Below are positions 41,048 to 51,715 of a stretch of 63,981 nucleotides of DNA, piece after piece. The notes under the pieces were generated by a model. The model made no database searches, was not told the origin of the DNA, and saw only the letters and a list, made by a program, of their open reading frames with translations. How positions within the stretch are numbered: the first letter of the stretch is position 1; each line of letters starts with the position of its first letter. Made by a program: the position numbers and the translations under genes. The DNA comes from Jiangella aurantiaca (GTDB lineage Bacteria; Actinomycetota; Actinomycetes; Jiangellales; Jiangellaceae): positions 1 through 63,981 of the forward strand of contig NZ_SMLB01000032.1 in the NCBI RefSeq assembly GCF_004349105.1, read 5' to 3'.

Positions 41048-42904
41048 ATGCAGGGTCTCGAGACTCCCGCGGGTTACACGATCACCCGGCGGCTCGGCTC
41101 CGACGCGTCGGCCATGTACCTCGCGCGAGAGGACGCGACCGGTGCGTCCGTCACCCTGCGGTTCGTCGGCCAGGTGGGCCCCCAGGTGCGCGACCGGCTG
41201 CGCATGGCCGCACAGCCCCTGCGCGCCATCGACCACCCGCACGTCATCCCGTTCCTCGACATCGTCGACGCGCCCGGCGGCATCGTCGTCGTCCTGGGGG
41301 CGGCCGAGGGCGGCAGCCTGGCCGGCATCATCGGCGCCCGCGGCGTGCTGCCGCCCGGCGAGGTCGTCACGGCCTGCGCGCCGGTCGCCGAAGGGCTGAC
41401 CGAGATTCACCGCCGCGGCATCGTCCACGGCGACCTCACGCTCGACGACATCGTCTTCAGCCTCGACGGCCGGCCCATGGTCGCCGGAGTCGGGCTGGTG
41501 CAGGCCGGCGTCCCGCTGCGGGTCGGTCAGCGCTCCCGTCCGGTTCCGCCCGAGGTCCAGGCCGGTTCGCCGCCTGGACCCCCGGCCGACGTGTACGGGC
41601 TCGTCACGGCCGCGGTCGTCGCGCTGACGGGTTACCTGCCGTCGGCGCGGCTGTCGCTGCCCGCCGTCCCGCCGGCCACCCAGGCGCTGCTGGCCAGCGC
41701 GCTCGACCCGGTGCCCAACCGGCGGCCGCCGGTCAGCAGCATCGGCAACGTCTTCTTCGCCGTGGCCGACCCCGCGCCCGTCGAACTGGTCCTCGAGGAG
41801 AATCACGCGACGACGGGCACCATGCGGCCGGTCCTCGACGCCCCCGTCATGGGCGCCGCCGACGACGTGGCCGCCTTCATGCGCCGCTCGACGTCCACCG
41901 GGCGCCGGGCCCGCCGTCGCGCCGAGTCCGGCGACCTGCGCCAAACTCCCGAGGTCGGCACGCCGGGTGCCATCGGCGGCCTGGCGGGCACGGGCGCCGG
42001 GGGAGCCGGCGCCGCTGGTGCCCCCGCCGCGCCCGGTGGAGCCGGGGTCAGCCCGACCGGCCCGATCCGCACTCCACGGCGCGGCCGGCGTGGCCGCAGC
42101 GAGGAGCCGCCGGCAGGTGCTCCCGGTGGGGGCGCGCGTGGCGGGATCGACGACGGAGTGAACGTGCCCGTCCCCGGCGGCGTCATGCCCGACGAGCGCC
42201 GTCCGGACCGCCGTCCCGACCGCCGTGCGGCCGAGTCCGCGGCCGCCGCGCCGGCGGCGAAGGAGTCCCGGCGCGGGCGCGGCGCCCCGCCTCCCGTCCC
42301 CGACGAGGACACCGGCGGCCCGAAACGCAAGGACCGGCTCTGGATCGTCAGCACGCTGGTGGCGCTGCTGGTGGTGGCCGGCGTGGCGATCGTGGGCTGG
42401 CGCATCTTCGGCGAGGACACCCCGACCGACGGCCCCGGCAGCGGCTCCAGCCCGGGCGACTCCGCCGCCTCGGCCGATCTCTGCGGCGGCCCGCAGCCCG
42501 CGCCCACAGCTCCGCCGCCCACCGTCACCGACTGGACCCAGGAGGTGCAGCGGCTGTACTCGCTGCGGGCGCAGGCGTTCGAGGAGAGCAATCCCGAGCT
42601 GCTCTGCCAGGTCCACGCCCCGACCAACGGCACCCTCGCCGATGACGCCGAACTGCTCGAGGAGTACGCCGACGCCGACGTCCACACGGAGGGCCTGGTC
42701 TTCGAGGTGGTCAACGCCGAGCTCGTGTCCCAGGAGGGCGGCCGCGCGACGGTCAACATCACCCAGCGGACCCCGCCCTACACGCTCGTCAACGAGGATG
42801 GCGACGTGGAGCAGGAGATGGACGGCTTCGAGGAGATGACCTGGGAGGCCGACCTCGTCGCGGTCGCCAACCCGGACGGTACGACCTCCTGGCGGTTCGG
42901 CTAG
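41048..42904 (+). CDS. membrane-anchored protein pseudokinase with extracytoplasmic sensor domain
   Basis: A 618-aa Ser/Thr-kinase-like receptor. Residues 1-260 follow the kinase fold (TITRRLGSDASAMYLA as glycine loop, IDHPHVIPFLDI, GSLAGIIGARGVLP), but the catalytic residues are gone. VAxK is replaced by VTLRFVG, HRDxxxxN by HGDLTLDDI, and DFG by AGVGL. A long Gly/Pro/Arg linker leads to one membrane helix near residue 435 (LWIVSTLVALLVVAGVAIVG) and an outer domain that looks NTF2/SnoaL-like (WTQEVQRLYSLRAQAFEESN). It should sense or scaffold rather than phosphorylate. MviN/FhaA-type cell-wall control is one precedent for such pseudokinases. Confidence 0.8.
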   Translation: MQGLETPAGYTITRRLGSDASAMYLAREDATGASVTLRFVGQVGPQVRDRLRMAAQPLRAIDHPHVIPFLDIVDAPGGIVVVLGAAEGGSLAGIIGARGVLPPGEVVTACAPVAEGLTEIHRRGIVHGDLTLDDIVFSLDGRPMVAGVGLVQAGVPLRVGQRSRPVPPEVQAGSPPGPPADVYGLVTAAVVALTGYLPSARLSLPAVPPATQALLASALDPVPNRRPPVSSIGNVFFAVADPAPVELVLEENHATTGTMRPVLDAPVMGAADDVAAFMRRSTSTGRRARRRAESGDLRQTPEVGTPGAIGGLAGTGAGGAGAAGAPAAPGGAGVSPTGPIRTPRRGRRGRSEEPPAGAPGGGARGGIDDGVNVPVPGGVMPDERRPDRRPDRRAAESAAAAPAAKESRRGRGAPPPVPDEDTGGPKRKDRLWIVSTLVALLVVAGVAIVGWRIFGEDTPTDGPGSGSSPGDSAASADLCGGPQPAPTAPPPTVTDWTQEVQRLYSLRAQAFEESNPELLCQVHAPTNGTLADDAELLEEYADADVHTEGLVFEVVNAELVSQEGGRATVNITQRTPPYTLVNEDGDVEQEMDGFEEMTWEADLVAVANPDGTTSWRFG

Positions 42905-42952
42905 TTCGCCTGGTCCTTGATCGTTGGTGGTTCCTCGGGCCCCCCGGGGCGG

Positions 42953-43007
42953 CCATCACCAGGATTTCTGGAGCGTCGACACGATTACAGGCGTAGTGCG
43001 ACACGAG
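42953..43007 (+). repeat. dispersed palindromic repeat, family A copy 2 (degenerate)
   Basis: CATCACCAGGATTTCTGGAGCGTCGACACGATT (in part) follows the same order as copies at 3241 and 59720, with ACACGATTACAGGCGT as the core. The right arm is decayed. Confidence 0.65.
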
Positions 43008-43035
43008 TTTTCATGGTGAACGTGATCAACTCCCG

Positions 43036-43926
43036 CTAGAGAGCGGCCCGAATGATGGCGCGCGCATCCGGGTGATCGAACTCGAACCCCGCCTCGGTGA
43101 GCCGCGTGGGGACGACCCGCAGGCTGCCGAGCAGCTCCGACGACGCCTGGCCGATGGCGATCTCCAGGATGAATCCGGGCACGGGAAGCAGCCGCGGCCG
43201 GTGCAGCTCGGCCGCGAGTACGCGGCTGAACTCGCCGTTCGTCACCGGCTCCGGCGCCGTCACGTTGTACGGCCCGACGCAGCCGTGCTGCTCGATGAGG
43301 AACCGCAGGGCCCGGACGGTGTCGTGCAGGGAGACCGGGCTCCAGAACTGCTCGCCGTTGCCGAAATGGCCACCCAGCCCGAGCCGGAACAGCGGCAGCA
43401 GTGGCTTCAGCGCCCCGCCGCCCGGCCCGACCACGAGGCCGAACCGCGCATGGCAGACGGCGATGTCGGCGGCCCGGGCAGGGGCGGCGGCGTGTTCCCA
43501 GTCCTGGCACAGGCGCGCGAGAAAACCGTCGCCGGGGCCGGACTCCTCGTCGAGCAGTTCGCGACCGCGGTCGGGGCCGTAAATGCCCATGGCCGAGGCG
43601 CACACGAACACCCGCGGCCGTATGGCCAGCCCGGTCAGCGCCGACGCGAGCACCGTCGTCGAGCGGATGCGGCTGTGGTGCAGCTGCTTCTTGACGCGAC
43701 GGGTCCAGCGGCGCGAACCGACGTTGACGCCGCCCAGGTGCACGACGGCCTCGACACCGGCGAGGTGGGCGAGTGGGACCGCGCCCTGCTCGGGGTCCCA
43801 CTGCGCCTCGTTCGCTGCCGCCGGAGCGTGCCGGACCAGCCGCACGACGTCGTGGCCGGCGGACTCCAGCCCGGCGACCAGCGCCGTGCCGATGAACCCG
43901 CTGGATCCCGCGACGGCGACCCGCAC
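43036..43926 (-). CDS. TIGR01777-family NAD-dependent epimerase (SDR39U1-like)
   Basis: A 296-aa extended SDR. It has the N-terminal nucleotide motif AVAGSSGFIGTALV, then VVHLGGVNVGSRRWT, the active-site ASAMGIYGPDRG, and the DUF1731-like C-terminus (LTEAGFEFDHPD). In this family, including plant and bacterial SulA homologues, the substrate is generally unknown. GTAGGAG precedes the GTG start. It lies downstream of sucB by 5 bp on the same strand, so it may be co-transcribed. Confidence 0.88.
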   Translation of the reverse strand: MRVAVAGSSGFIGTALVAGLESAGHDVVRLVRHAPAAANEAQWDPEQGAVPLAHLAGVEAVVHLGGVNVGSRRWTRRVKKQLHHSRIRSTTVLASALTGLAIRPRVFVCASAMGIYGPDRGRELLDEESGPGDGFLARLCQDWEHAAAPARAADIAVCHARFGLVVGPGGGALKPLLPLFRLGLGGHFGNGEQFWSPVSLHDTVRALRFLIEQHGCVGPYNVTAPEPVTNGEFSRVLAAELHRPRLLPVPGFILEIAIGQASSELLGSLRVVPTRLTEAGFEFDHPDARAIIRAAL

Positions 43927-43931
43927 GTCTC

Positions 43932-45800
43932 CTACAGGCCCAGGTCGGCCTCGAACGCGCCGCCCTCGAGCCGCTTCTTCACCGTCGTCAGGAACCGCGC
44001 GGCGTCGGCGCCGTCGACCAGCCGGTGGTCGTAGCTGAGCGCGAAGTACACCATGTGCCGGACGGCGATCGTCTCGCCCAGGTTGGGGTCGTCGATGACC
44101 ATCGGCCGCTTGACGACGGCGCCGGTGCCGAGGATCGCGACCTGCGGCTGGAAGAAGATCGGCGTGTCGAACAGCGCGCCGCGGCTGCCGGTGTTGGTCA
44201 GCGTGAACGTGCCGCCGGTGATCTCGTCGGGCGTCAGCTTGCCGGTGCGCGCCTTCTCGGCCACCTCGGCGATCTTGCGGGCCAGCCCGGCGATGTTGAG
44301 GTCGCCGGCGTCCTTGACGACGGGCACCAGCAGGCCGGCCTCGGTGTCGACGGCGATGACGAGGTTCTCGCGGTCGTGGTAGGTGACCTCGCCCTTCTCG
44401 ACGTCGATCGAGGCGTTGATCTTCGGGTGCTGCTTGAGCGCCTCGACCGCGGCCTTCGCGAAGAACGGCAGGAACGACAGCTTGACGCCCTCGCGCTGGG
44501 CGAAGTCGGCCTTCACGCGGTCGCGCAGCCGGGCCAGCGTCGTGATGTCGATCTCGATGACGGTGGTGAGCTGCGCGGTCTCTTGCAGCGACTCGTGGAC
44601 GCGCTTGGCGATGACCTTGCGCATGCGGGTCAGCTTCTCGGTGGTGCCCCGCAGCGGCGACGGCTCGACCGTCTCGGGCGCGGCGGCCGGCTGAGCCACC
44701 GGGGTTGGGGCGGACGGGGCCGGCTGCGCGGCGGCGGCCTTGGCGGCTTCGGCCGCGGCGAGCACGTCCTGCTTGCGAACCCGGCCGCCGATGCCGGTGC
44801 CCTCGACGGTACTGAGGTCGACGCCGTGCTCGGCGGCGAGCTTGCGGACCAGCGGGGTGACGTACGGCGTCCCGTTCCCGGACGGCGCCGCGGCGGGCGC
44901 CGGCGGTGCCTGAGTGGCGGTCGCCTGCGGGCCGGCGGTCTGCGGTGCCTGCGGGACGGGGCCAGGGGCCGGCGTCGCGGCCGGTGTGGGAGCGGCGGCC
45001 GGAGGGGCCTCCTGCGCCGGGACCTCCCGCGCCGGGACCTCCCGCGCCGGGGCCTCCTGCGCCGGGGCCTCCTGCGCCGGTGCCTGCTGGGCCGCCGGCG
45101 TGGCGCCCTCGGCGCCGACCAGCGCGAGTACCGCGCCGACCTCCACGGTCTCGTCCTCGGCGACCTTGATCTCGAGCAGCGTGCCGGCGACCGGCGACGG
45201 GATCTCGGTGTCGACCTTGTCGGTGGAGATCTCCAGCAGCGGCTCGTCGACGGCGACCGTGTCGCCCGGCTGCTTGAGCCAGCGGGTGACCGTGCCCTCG
45301 GTGACACTCTCGCCCAGCGCCGGCAGCGTGACCGGCGTGCTCTCGCCGCCCGCGCCGTTGCCCGACGCCGCCGGCGCTTCTTCGGCAGCCGGGGCGGCCT
45401 GCTCGGCCGGCGCCTCGGCAGCCGGGGCGGCCTCCTCGGCAGGCGCCTCCTCAGCAGGCGCCTCCTCGGCAGGCGCCTCCTCAGCAGGCGCCTCCTCAGC
45501 AGCCGGCGCGGCCTCCTCGGCGGCCGCCTGGCCGCCGCTGGCGCCGTCACCCGTGGACTCGCCCTCCTGGCCGATGACCGCGAGCTCGGCGCCGACCTCG
45601 ACGGTCTCGTCCTCGGCGACCTTGATCTCGAGCAGCGTGCCGGCGACCGGCGACGGGATCTCGGTGTCGACCTTGTCGGTGGAGATCTCCAGCAGCGGCT
45701 CGTCGACGGCAACCGTGTCACCCGGCTGCTTGAGCCAGCGGGTCACTGTGCCCTCGGTGACGCTCTCGCCGAGTGCGGGCAAGGTGACGGAGGTTGCCAT
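43932..45800 (-). CDS. sucB: 2-oxoglutarate dehydrogenase E2 (dihydrolipoyllysine succinyltransferase)
   Basis: A 622-aa E2 chain. Two lipoyl domains (residues 1-78 and about 155-233) each carry the lipoylated Lys in [14 protein letters not shown]. Ala/Pro/Glu-rich linkers contain direct EEAPA repeats. The E1/E3-binding domain ([18 protein letters not shown]) is near 320, and the catalytic domain ends in [16 protein letters not shown] with the active-site His. It transfers succinyl groups to CoA in the TCA cycle; in actinobacteria a similar chain also serves pyruvate dehydrogenase. The lipoyl domains are almost identical to each other. ATG start. Confidence 0.95.
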   Translation of the reverse strand: MATSVTLPALGESVTEGTVTRWLKQPGDTVAVDEPLLEISTDKVDTEIPSPVAGTLLEIKVAEDETVEVGAELAVIGQEGESTGDGASGGQAAAEEAAPAAEEAPAEEAPAEEAPAEEAPAEEAAPAAEAPAEQAAPAAEEAPAASGNGAGGESTPVTLPALGESVTEGTVTRWLKQPGDTVAVDEPLLEISTDKVDTEIPSPVAGTLLEIKVAEDETVEVGAVLALVGAEGATPAAQQAPAQEAPAQEAPAREVPAREVPAQEAPPAAAPTPAATPAPGPVPQAPQTAGPQATATQAPPAPAAAPSGNGTPYVTPLVRKLAAEHGVDLSTVEGTGIGGRVRKQDVLAAAEAAKAAAAQPAPSAPTPVAQPAAAPETVEPSPLRGTTEKLTRMRKVIAKRVHESLQETAQLTTVIEIDITTLARLRDRVKADFAQREGVKLSFLPFFAKAAVEALKQHPKINASIDVEKGEVTYHDRENLVIAVDTEAGLLVPVVKDAGDLNIAGLARKIAEVAEKARTGKLTPDEITGGTFTLTNTGSRGALFDTPIFFQPQVAILGTGAVVKRPMVIDDPNLGETIAVRHMVYFALSYDHRLVDGADAARFLTTVKKRLEGGAFEADLGL

Positions 45801-45868
45801 CGTCTGTCCTCTCGAGTGCTACAAACGGTCGTCGCTACAAGGCCGAGGCAAGCTTATGCCCCGGCAGG

Positions 45869-47251
45869 TCAGCCGTGGACGTGCAACGGCTTGCCGGCCA
45901 GCGCGAGGTGCGCCTCGCCCAGCGCCTCGCTCTGGGTGGGGTGCGGGTGGATGAGCTGGGCGACCTCGTGGGGCAGCGCCTCCCAGTTGTAGATGAGCTG
46001 CGCCTCGGCGATGAGCTCGCCGACCCGGGCGCCCACGAGGTGCAGCCCGATGACCGGGCCGTCCTTCTCGCGCACCAGCTTGGCGAAGCCCTGTGTCTTG
46101 AGGATCTGGCTCTTGCCGTTGCCCGCGAGGTTGTACTCGATCGTCTCGACCTTGTCGTCGCCCAGCCGCTCCTTGGCCTGCGCCTCGGTGAGGCCGACGG
46201 AGGCGACCTCGGGGTCGCAGTACGTGACCTTGGGGATGCCGAGGTCGTCGACGGGGACCGGGTTCAGCCCGGCGATGTCCTCGGCGACGAAGATGCCGTG
46301 CGCGAAGCCGCGGTGGGCCAGTTGCAGGCCCGGGACGATGTCGCCGACGGCGTAGACGCCGGGCACCCCGGTGCGCAGCCGCTCGTCGGTGACGACGAAG
46401 CCGCGGTCGAGCGTGATGCCGTTCTCCTCGTAGCCCAGGCCCTCGGTGACCGGGCCGCGTCCGACGGCGACCAGCAGCACCTCGGCGTCGATGGTCTCGC
46501 CGTTCTCCAGCGACACGGTGACGCCGCCGTCGCGCTTCTCGACGCCGGCGAACCGCACGCCGGTCTTGGAGCCGATGCCGCGCTTGCGGAACGTGCGCTC
46601 GACCACCTTCGACGACGCCTCGTCCTCGAGCGGGACCAGCCGGGGCAGCGCCTCGACGATGGTGACCTCGGCGCCGAACGAGCGCCACACGCTGGCGAAC
46701 TCGACGCCGATGACGCCGCCGCCCAGCACCACAGCCGACGCCGGCACGCGGTCCAGCGTCAACGCCTCGTAGCTGCTGACGACCTGGGTGCCGTCGATCT
46801 CCAGCCCGGGCAGCGTGCGCGAGCGCGACCCCGTCGCCAGGATGACGTTGCGGCCGTCGTAGCGGGTGCCGCCGACCTCGACGGCGTTGGGCGCGACCAG
46901 CCTGCCCTCGCCCTCGATGAGCGTGACCTTGTTCGCCTTGACCAGGCCCTGCAGCCCCTTGTACAGCCGCGCGACGACGCCGTCCTTGTAGGCGTTGACG
47001 CCGGCCATGTCGATGCCCTCGAAGGAGGTCTTGACGCCGAACTGCTCGCTCTCGCGGGAGTTGTCGGCGACCTCGGCGGCGTGCAGCAGCGCCTTGGTGG
47101 GGATGCAGCCGTAGTGCAGGCAGGTGCCGCCGACCTTGTCCTTCTCGATCAGCGCGACGCTCATGCCCAGTTCGCTGGCGCGGAACGCCGCGGCGTAGCC
47201 GCCGCTCCCGCCGCCCAGGATGATGACGTCGAAACCGGCAGTGTCGGCCAC
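45869..47251 (-). CDS. lpdA: dihydrolipoyl dehydrogenase
   Basis: A 460-aa FAD enzyme, the E3 of 2-oxoacid dehydrogenases and the glycine cleavage system. The FAD motif is ILGGGSGGYAAA, the redox disulfide is GGTCLHYGCIPTK, and the NAD-binding motif is VVLGGGVIGVEFA. The His-Glu pair is in IHPHPTQSEAL. GTG at 47251 follows GAGGAG and gives the normal N-terminus MADTAGFDVIILG. It is 68 bp upstream of sucB, whose lipoyl groups it re-oxidises. Confidence 0.96.
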   Translation of the reverse strand: MADTAGFDVIILGGGSGGYAAAFRASELGMSVALIEKDKVGGTCLHYGCIPTKALLHAAEVADNSRESEQFGVKTSFEGIDMAGVNAYKDGVVARLYKGLQGLVKANKVTLIEGEGRLVAPNAVEVGGTRYDGRNVILATGSRSRTLPGLEIDGTQVVSSYEALTLDRVPASAVVLGGGVIGVEFASVWRSFGAEVTIVEALPRLVPLEDEASSKVVERTFRKRGIGSKTGVRFAGVEKRDGGVTVSLENGETIDAEVLLVAVGRGPVTEGLGYEENGITLDRGFVVTDERLRTGVPGVYAVGDIVPGLQLAHRGFAHGIFVAEDIAGLNPVPVDDLGIPKVTYCDPEVASVGLTEAQAKERLGDDKVETIEYNLAGNGKSQILKTQGFAKLVREKDGPVIGLHLVGARVGELIAEAQLIYNWEALPHEVAQLIHPHPTQSEALGEAHLALAGKPLHVHG

Positions 47252-47414
47252 GGTGGTGCTCCTCGATGTCGTCGTTGTCCTCGCTACCGCGTCAACAGCA
47301 TCCTTCCATTCGCTGTTCCGACACCATTCACCGGACCGGGACGTTGCACGGTGAGCAGGTAGTGTCGCGATACGGTCCTGGTTCTCACCAGGCGGACGAA
47401 CACGGAGGTCGACG

Positions 47415-47738
47415 ATGGGCTTGTTCCGGCGACGGCGGAAGAGCGCCGACGGCAGCTTGGATCGCGCTGCCGATTCCGCCGACGTCAAGCACCTCGAGGA
47501 GTTCGCGCGCAGCCGCCGCGGCGTCGAGGCGTTCGTCGAGCCGCCCACGACCATGACGGCCACCACCGTCGTCTTCGTCGCCCACGACGGCGAGTGGACC
47601 CGCCGCCGCGTGCGTGACGCCGGCGCGGCGCACGCGCTGGCCCGCAAGCTCGGCATTCCGGCCTACGACGCGCAGGTGGTCGGCTACCCGCAGCGCATGC
47701 GCGACTGGAACCGCAAGAACGGCGGCCGCGGCGCCTGA
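47415..47738 (+). CDS. conserved actinobacterial protein of unknown function
   Basis: A 107-aa protein with a basic N-terminus (GLFRRRRKS), a central VKHLEEFARSRRGVEAFVEPPTTMT and a conserved VVGYPQRMRDWNR end. The family occurs beside lpd and pepA in Streptomyces and relatives and is sometimes called oxidoreductase without support. No catalytic motif is visible. GGAGG precedes the ATG. It is divergent from lpdA and convergent with pepA. Confidence 0.8.
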   Translation: MGLFRRRRKSADGSLDRAADSADVKHLEEFARSRRGVEAFVEPPTTMTATTVVFVAHDGEWTRRRVRDAGAAHALARKLGIPAYDAQVVGYPQRMRDWNRKNGGRGA

Positions 47739-47775
47739 CTGCTGCGCCGCGACCGCCGTCCGAAGCGGCCGGCCC

Positions 47776-49275
<1,500 letters not shown>

Positions 49276-49327
49276 GGTTCTCCTGACGTCGCTCATTCAG
49301 TCGATTCCGCCCGATGCTACCGCCGGG

Positions 49328-50089
49328 TCACCGTCGCTCCACCGGGCGGCCGTCGCGCGGCGCGAACACCGTCAGCGCCTCGGCGTCGGAGTAGACGGTG
49401 CGGGCGTACGCGTCCGCCCAGGCCGCCACCCCGGGGTAGGAGCTGGCCGTGACGACGGCGTCGGCGAGCTCGTCCGGGTCGACGGCGGTGTGTCGCAGCG
49501 TGACGACGCCGTCGCGCAGCAGCGCCCAGTGCGGGCCGGGCCGTCCGTAGGGCATGCCGACGCTGCCCGGGTTCACCACCAGCCGGCGGTCGACCAGCCG
49601 CTGGAACGGCATGTGGGTGTGGCCGCAGACGACGGTGCGCACGTCGTCGGGCACCGTCGACAGCACGTCGGCCCAGCGGTCCAGCGAGCTGTCGACCAGC
49701 ACGACCTCGTCGTCGTCGCGCGGCGTGCCATGGCAGCACAGCACCGGCCCGAACCCGTCGACGCCGAGCGTCACGGGGTGGGGGAGGCCGTCCAGCAGCT
49801 CGACCTGGTCCTGCCGCAGCTGCCGGCCCGCCCAGTCCGACATGTCGATGCCCGACGTCCCGCCCCGCGCGACGGCGACCAGCTCGCGGTCGGCGTTGCC
49901 CCGCACCCACACGACCCGCTCGCCCTCGCCGACGAGCCGGTCCAGAGTCTCCACGGGCAGCGGGCCCGCGGCGATGTCGCCGGTCAGCACGATCCGCTCG
50001 GCCGCCCGGACGTCGGGCTCGGCCAGCACCGCCTCCAGCGCCGGCAGCGCTCCGTGGATGTCGGACAACACGGCGACGGACGCGACCAT
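49328..50089 (-). CDS. YfcE-type calcineurin-like metallophosphoesterase
   Basis: A 253-aa phosphoesterase. Metal ligands appear in order as the family motifs SDIHG, TGDIAAGP, VRGNADREL, CCHGTP and CGHTHMPF, all intact. The NPGSVGMPYG segment is typical of the MJ0936/YfcE subfamily, which cleaves phosphodiesters. The substrate is unknown. ATG start; no clear ribosome site. Monocistronic, divergent from the S41 peptidase, with a palindrome between. Confidence 0.88.
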   Translation of the reverse strand: MVASVAVLSDIHGALPALEAVLAEPDVRAAERIVLTGDIAAGPLPVETLDRLVGEGERVVWVRGNADRELVAVARGGTSGIDMSDWAGRQLRQDQVELLDGLPHPVTLGVDGFGPVLCCHGTPRDDDEVVLVDSSLDRWADVLSTVPDDVRTVVCGHTHMPFQRLVDRRLVVNPGSVGMPYGRPGPHWALLRDGVVTLRHTAVDPDELADAVVTASSYPGVAAWADAYARTVYSDAEALTVFAPRDGRPVERR

Positions 50090-50111
50090 GCGTCCGATGC
50101 TCTCACCCCCG

Positions 50112-50185
50112 CGTTGATCTTGGAGTAACCGTGGAATTCATCGGACATTCCGGACCGGATCTCGACAGTTTCTCCAAGATCAACG
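50112..50185 (+). repeat. palindrome (family B copy 3)
   Basis: CGTTGATCTTGGAG (50112-50125) pairs with CTCCAAGATCAACG (50172-50185). The left arm with its TAACCG extension matches 8117-8135 almost exactly. It stands between two divergent genes, so it is not needed as a terminator. Confidence 0.75.
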
Positions 50186-50216
50186 GACGGGACGCGGGGA
50201 CGCGGCCGGTCTCGGC

Positions 50217-50222
50217 GAGGAT
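50217..50222 (+). promoter_or_regulatory. leaderless-type -10 box (GAGGAT) for the S41 peptidase
   Basis: GAGGAT ends six bases before the ATG at 50229. It can alternatively be read as a ribosome site, so this is weaker than other cases. Confidence 0.3.
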
Positions 50223-50228
50223 GGGGCG

Positions 50229-51698
50229 ATGGCCATCGTCGATCCGCGGCCGTTCGTGGGCGCCGCCGTCGCGTGGATGGTGTTGCCGGACGGCGGGGAC
50301 GCGGCGGCACGGCACCTGGCCGAGCTCGTCACCCGGGAACGGGCTGAGTTCGCCGCCGAGCTGGGCGCGCCGGTGGAGGTCCGCAGGTCCGGGGCCGCGG
50401 GTGCCGGGCCGACCATGTTTCTCGACGTGCCGGGCGCTCCGCATCCCGAGCTGGCCGCCTGGCGTCGGCGGACCGGCAGCGTGGCCATGGCTGGTCCCGC
50501 GGTCGAGCTCGCCGGCGACGTCGTCGTGGTGACGGCGGGCGACGATGCGGGCGTCGCGCTGAGCCTGCTGCGCACGGCGGTCCGCACCGGCGCGGCAGGC
50601 GTGCTGACGCCGCGGCCCGCCCGGACCGCCGCCGAGGCCGCCGACCGGCTGGCCGCCGAGGTGGCCTGGACGTACCCGGCGTTCGCGCTGCGCGGCCTGG
50701 ACTGGCCGGCGCTGGTGGCGCGGCACCGCGAGGCCGCCGTACACGGCGGACTGGACGCGCTGCAGCGCTGGATCGCCGAGCTGCGCGACCCGCACACGTC
50801 GGTCCGGGCGGCGGGGCCGCGGCGGGTGCTGCCGTACACGGCGCGGGGCGGCGGCGGCAGCGTCCGGCTCGCGCACGTGCCGCGGTGGAGCGCGGGCTGG
50901 GCGGCCGGCGCCCGGCCCGGCGACCTCCTGGTCGCCGTGGGCGGTGAGCCGGTCGACGCGGCGCGGCTGCGGGCGACCACCGGCGCCGAGGCCCGGACGC
51001 TGGAGTCCTTCGCCGGCCGGCGGGCGCTCACGCTGACCGGCGGCGCCGCCGCCGGCGTCGTCGTCCGGTCCGCCGGCGGCCGGGAGCGGAGCTGGCTCGA
51101 CGACACCGAGCCCCGGCCGGTGAGCTGGTCGCGGCTGCCGTCCGGCACCGGCTACCTGCGGATCCGCGCCTGGTCCGACCCAGAGGCGTTGGACGCCGCC
51201 CTCACCGAGCTGGGCCGGTGTGAACGGCTGGTCGTCGACGTCCGCGGCAACTCCGGCGGCGACCTGGTGACGGCGCTGCGGTTCCGGGACCGGTTCCTGG
51301 ACCGCGCGACCGCCCTGGGCACCGTCCGGTTCAGCACCGGCGACGGCGGCCTCGCCGGCCCGGCGCCCATCACCGGCACCCCGGCGGAGGCCGGCCGCTG
51401 GACCCGTCCGACCCGGTTCCTGGTCGACCGGCTGTGCTACTCCGCCACCGAGGACGCGCTGCTCGGGCTGCGCACGATGCGCCACGTCCAGCTGGTCGGC
51501 GAGCCCAGCGGCGGCGGCAGCGGCCGGCCGCGGACGGTCGGCCTGCTGGACGGCGTCGTCCTCAGCGTCAGCACCGCGCTGACCTACGAGCCCGGCGGCC
51601 GGTGCGTCGAGGGTGCCGGGCTCGCTGTCGACCGCGAGCTGCCGCCGCACCTGCTCGCGACCGGTGCTGCCGTCACCGCCGCCGACACCGGCTGGTGA
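50229..51698 (+). CDS. S41-family peptidase-like protein
   Basis: A 489-aa protein without a signal peptide. A PDZ-like segment lies near residues 205-270 (ARPGDLLVAVGGEPVD). The S41 core follows with GTGYLRIRAWSD, VVDVRGNSGGD and the nucleophile region LCYSATEDALLG, with Ser near 404. The usual Lys of the CtpA-type Ser-Lys dyad is not evident in VGEPSGGGSGRP. It may follow the tricorn-like Ser-Glu arrangement or be inactive. Cytosolic by sequence, substrate unknown. It is upstream of gcvT by 17 bp, but gcvT has its own promoter. Confidence 0.82.
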   Translation: MAIVDPRPFVGAAVAWMVLPDGGDAAARHLAELVTRERAEFAAELGAPVEVRRSGAAGAGPTMFLDVPGAPHPELAAWRRRTGSVAMAGPAVELAGDVVVVTAGDDAGVALSLLRTAVRTGAAGVLTPRPARTAAEAADRLAAEVAWTYPAFALRGLDWPALVARHREAAVHGGLDALQRWIAELRDPHTSVRAAGPRRVLPYTARGGGGSVRLAHVPRWSAGWAAGARPGDLLVAVGGEPVDAARLRATTGAEARTLESFAGRRALTLTGGAAAGVVVRSAGGRERSWLDDTEPRPVSWSRLPSGTGYLRIRAWSDPEALDAALTELGRCERLVVDVRGNSGGDLVTALRFRDRFLDRATALGTVRFSTGDGGLAGPAPITGTPAEAGRWTRPTRFLVDRLCYSATEDALLGLRTMRHVQLVGEPSGGGSGRPRTVGLLDGVVLSVSTALTYEPGGRCVEGAGLAVDRELPPHLLATGAAVTAADTGW

Positions 51699-51703
51699 CG
51701 CCG

Positions 51704-51709
51704 TAGGGT
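51704..51709 (+). promoter_or_regulatory. leaderless-type -10 box (TAGGGT) for gcvT
   Basis: TAGGGT lies six bases before GTG at 51716, with no ribosome site, which selects that GTG over the one at 51710. There is no room for a glycine riboswitch. Confidence 0.55.
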
Positions 51710-51715
51710 GTGGCC

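Noticed and set aside
51699-51715. Glycine riboswitch before gcvT
   Set aside because: Only 17 bp separate gcvT from the previous gene, and a -10 box occupies that space.
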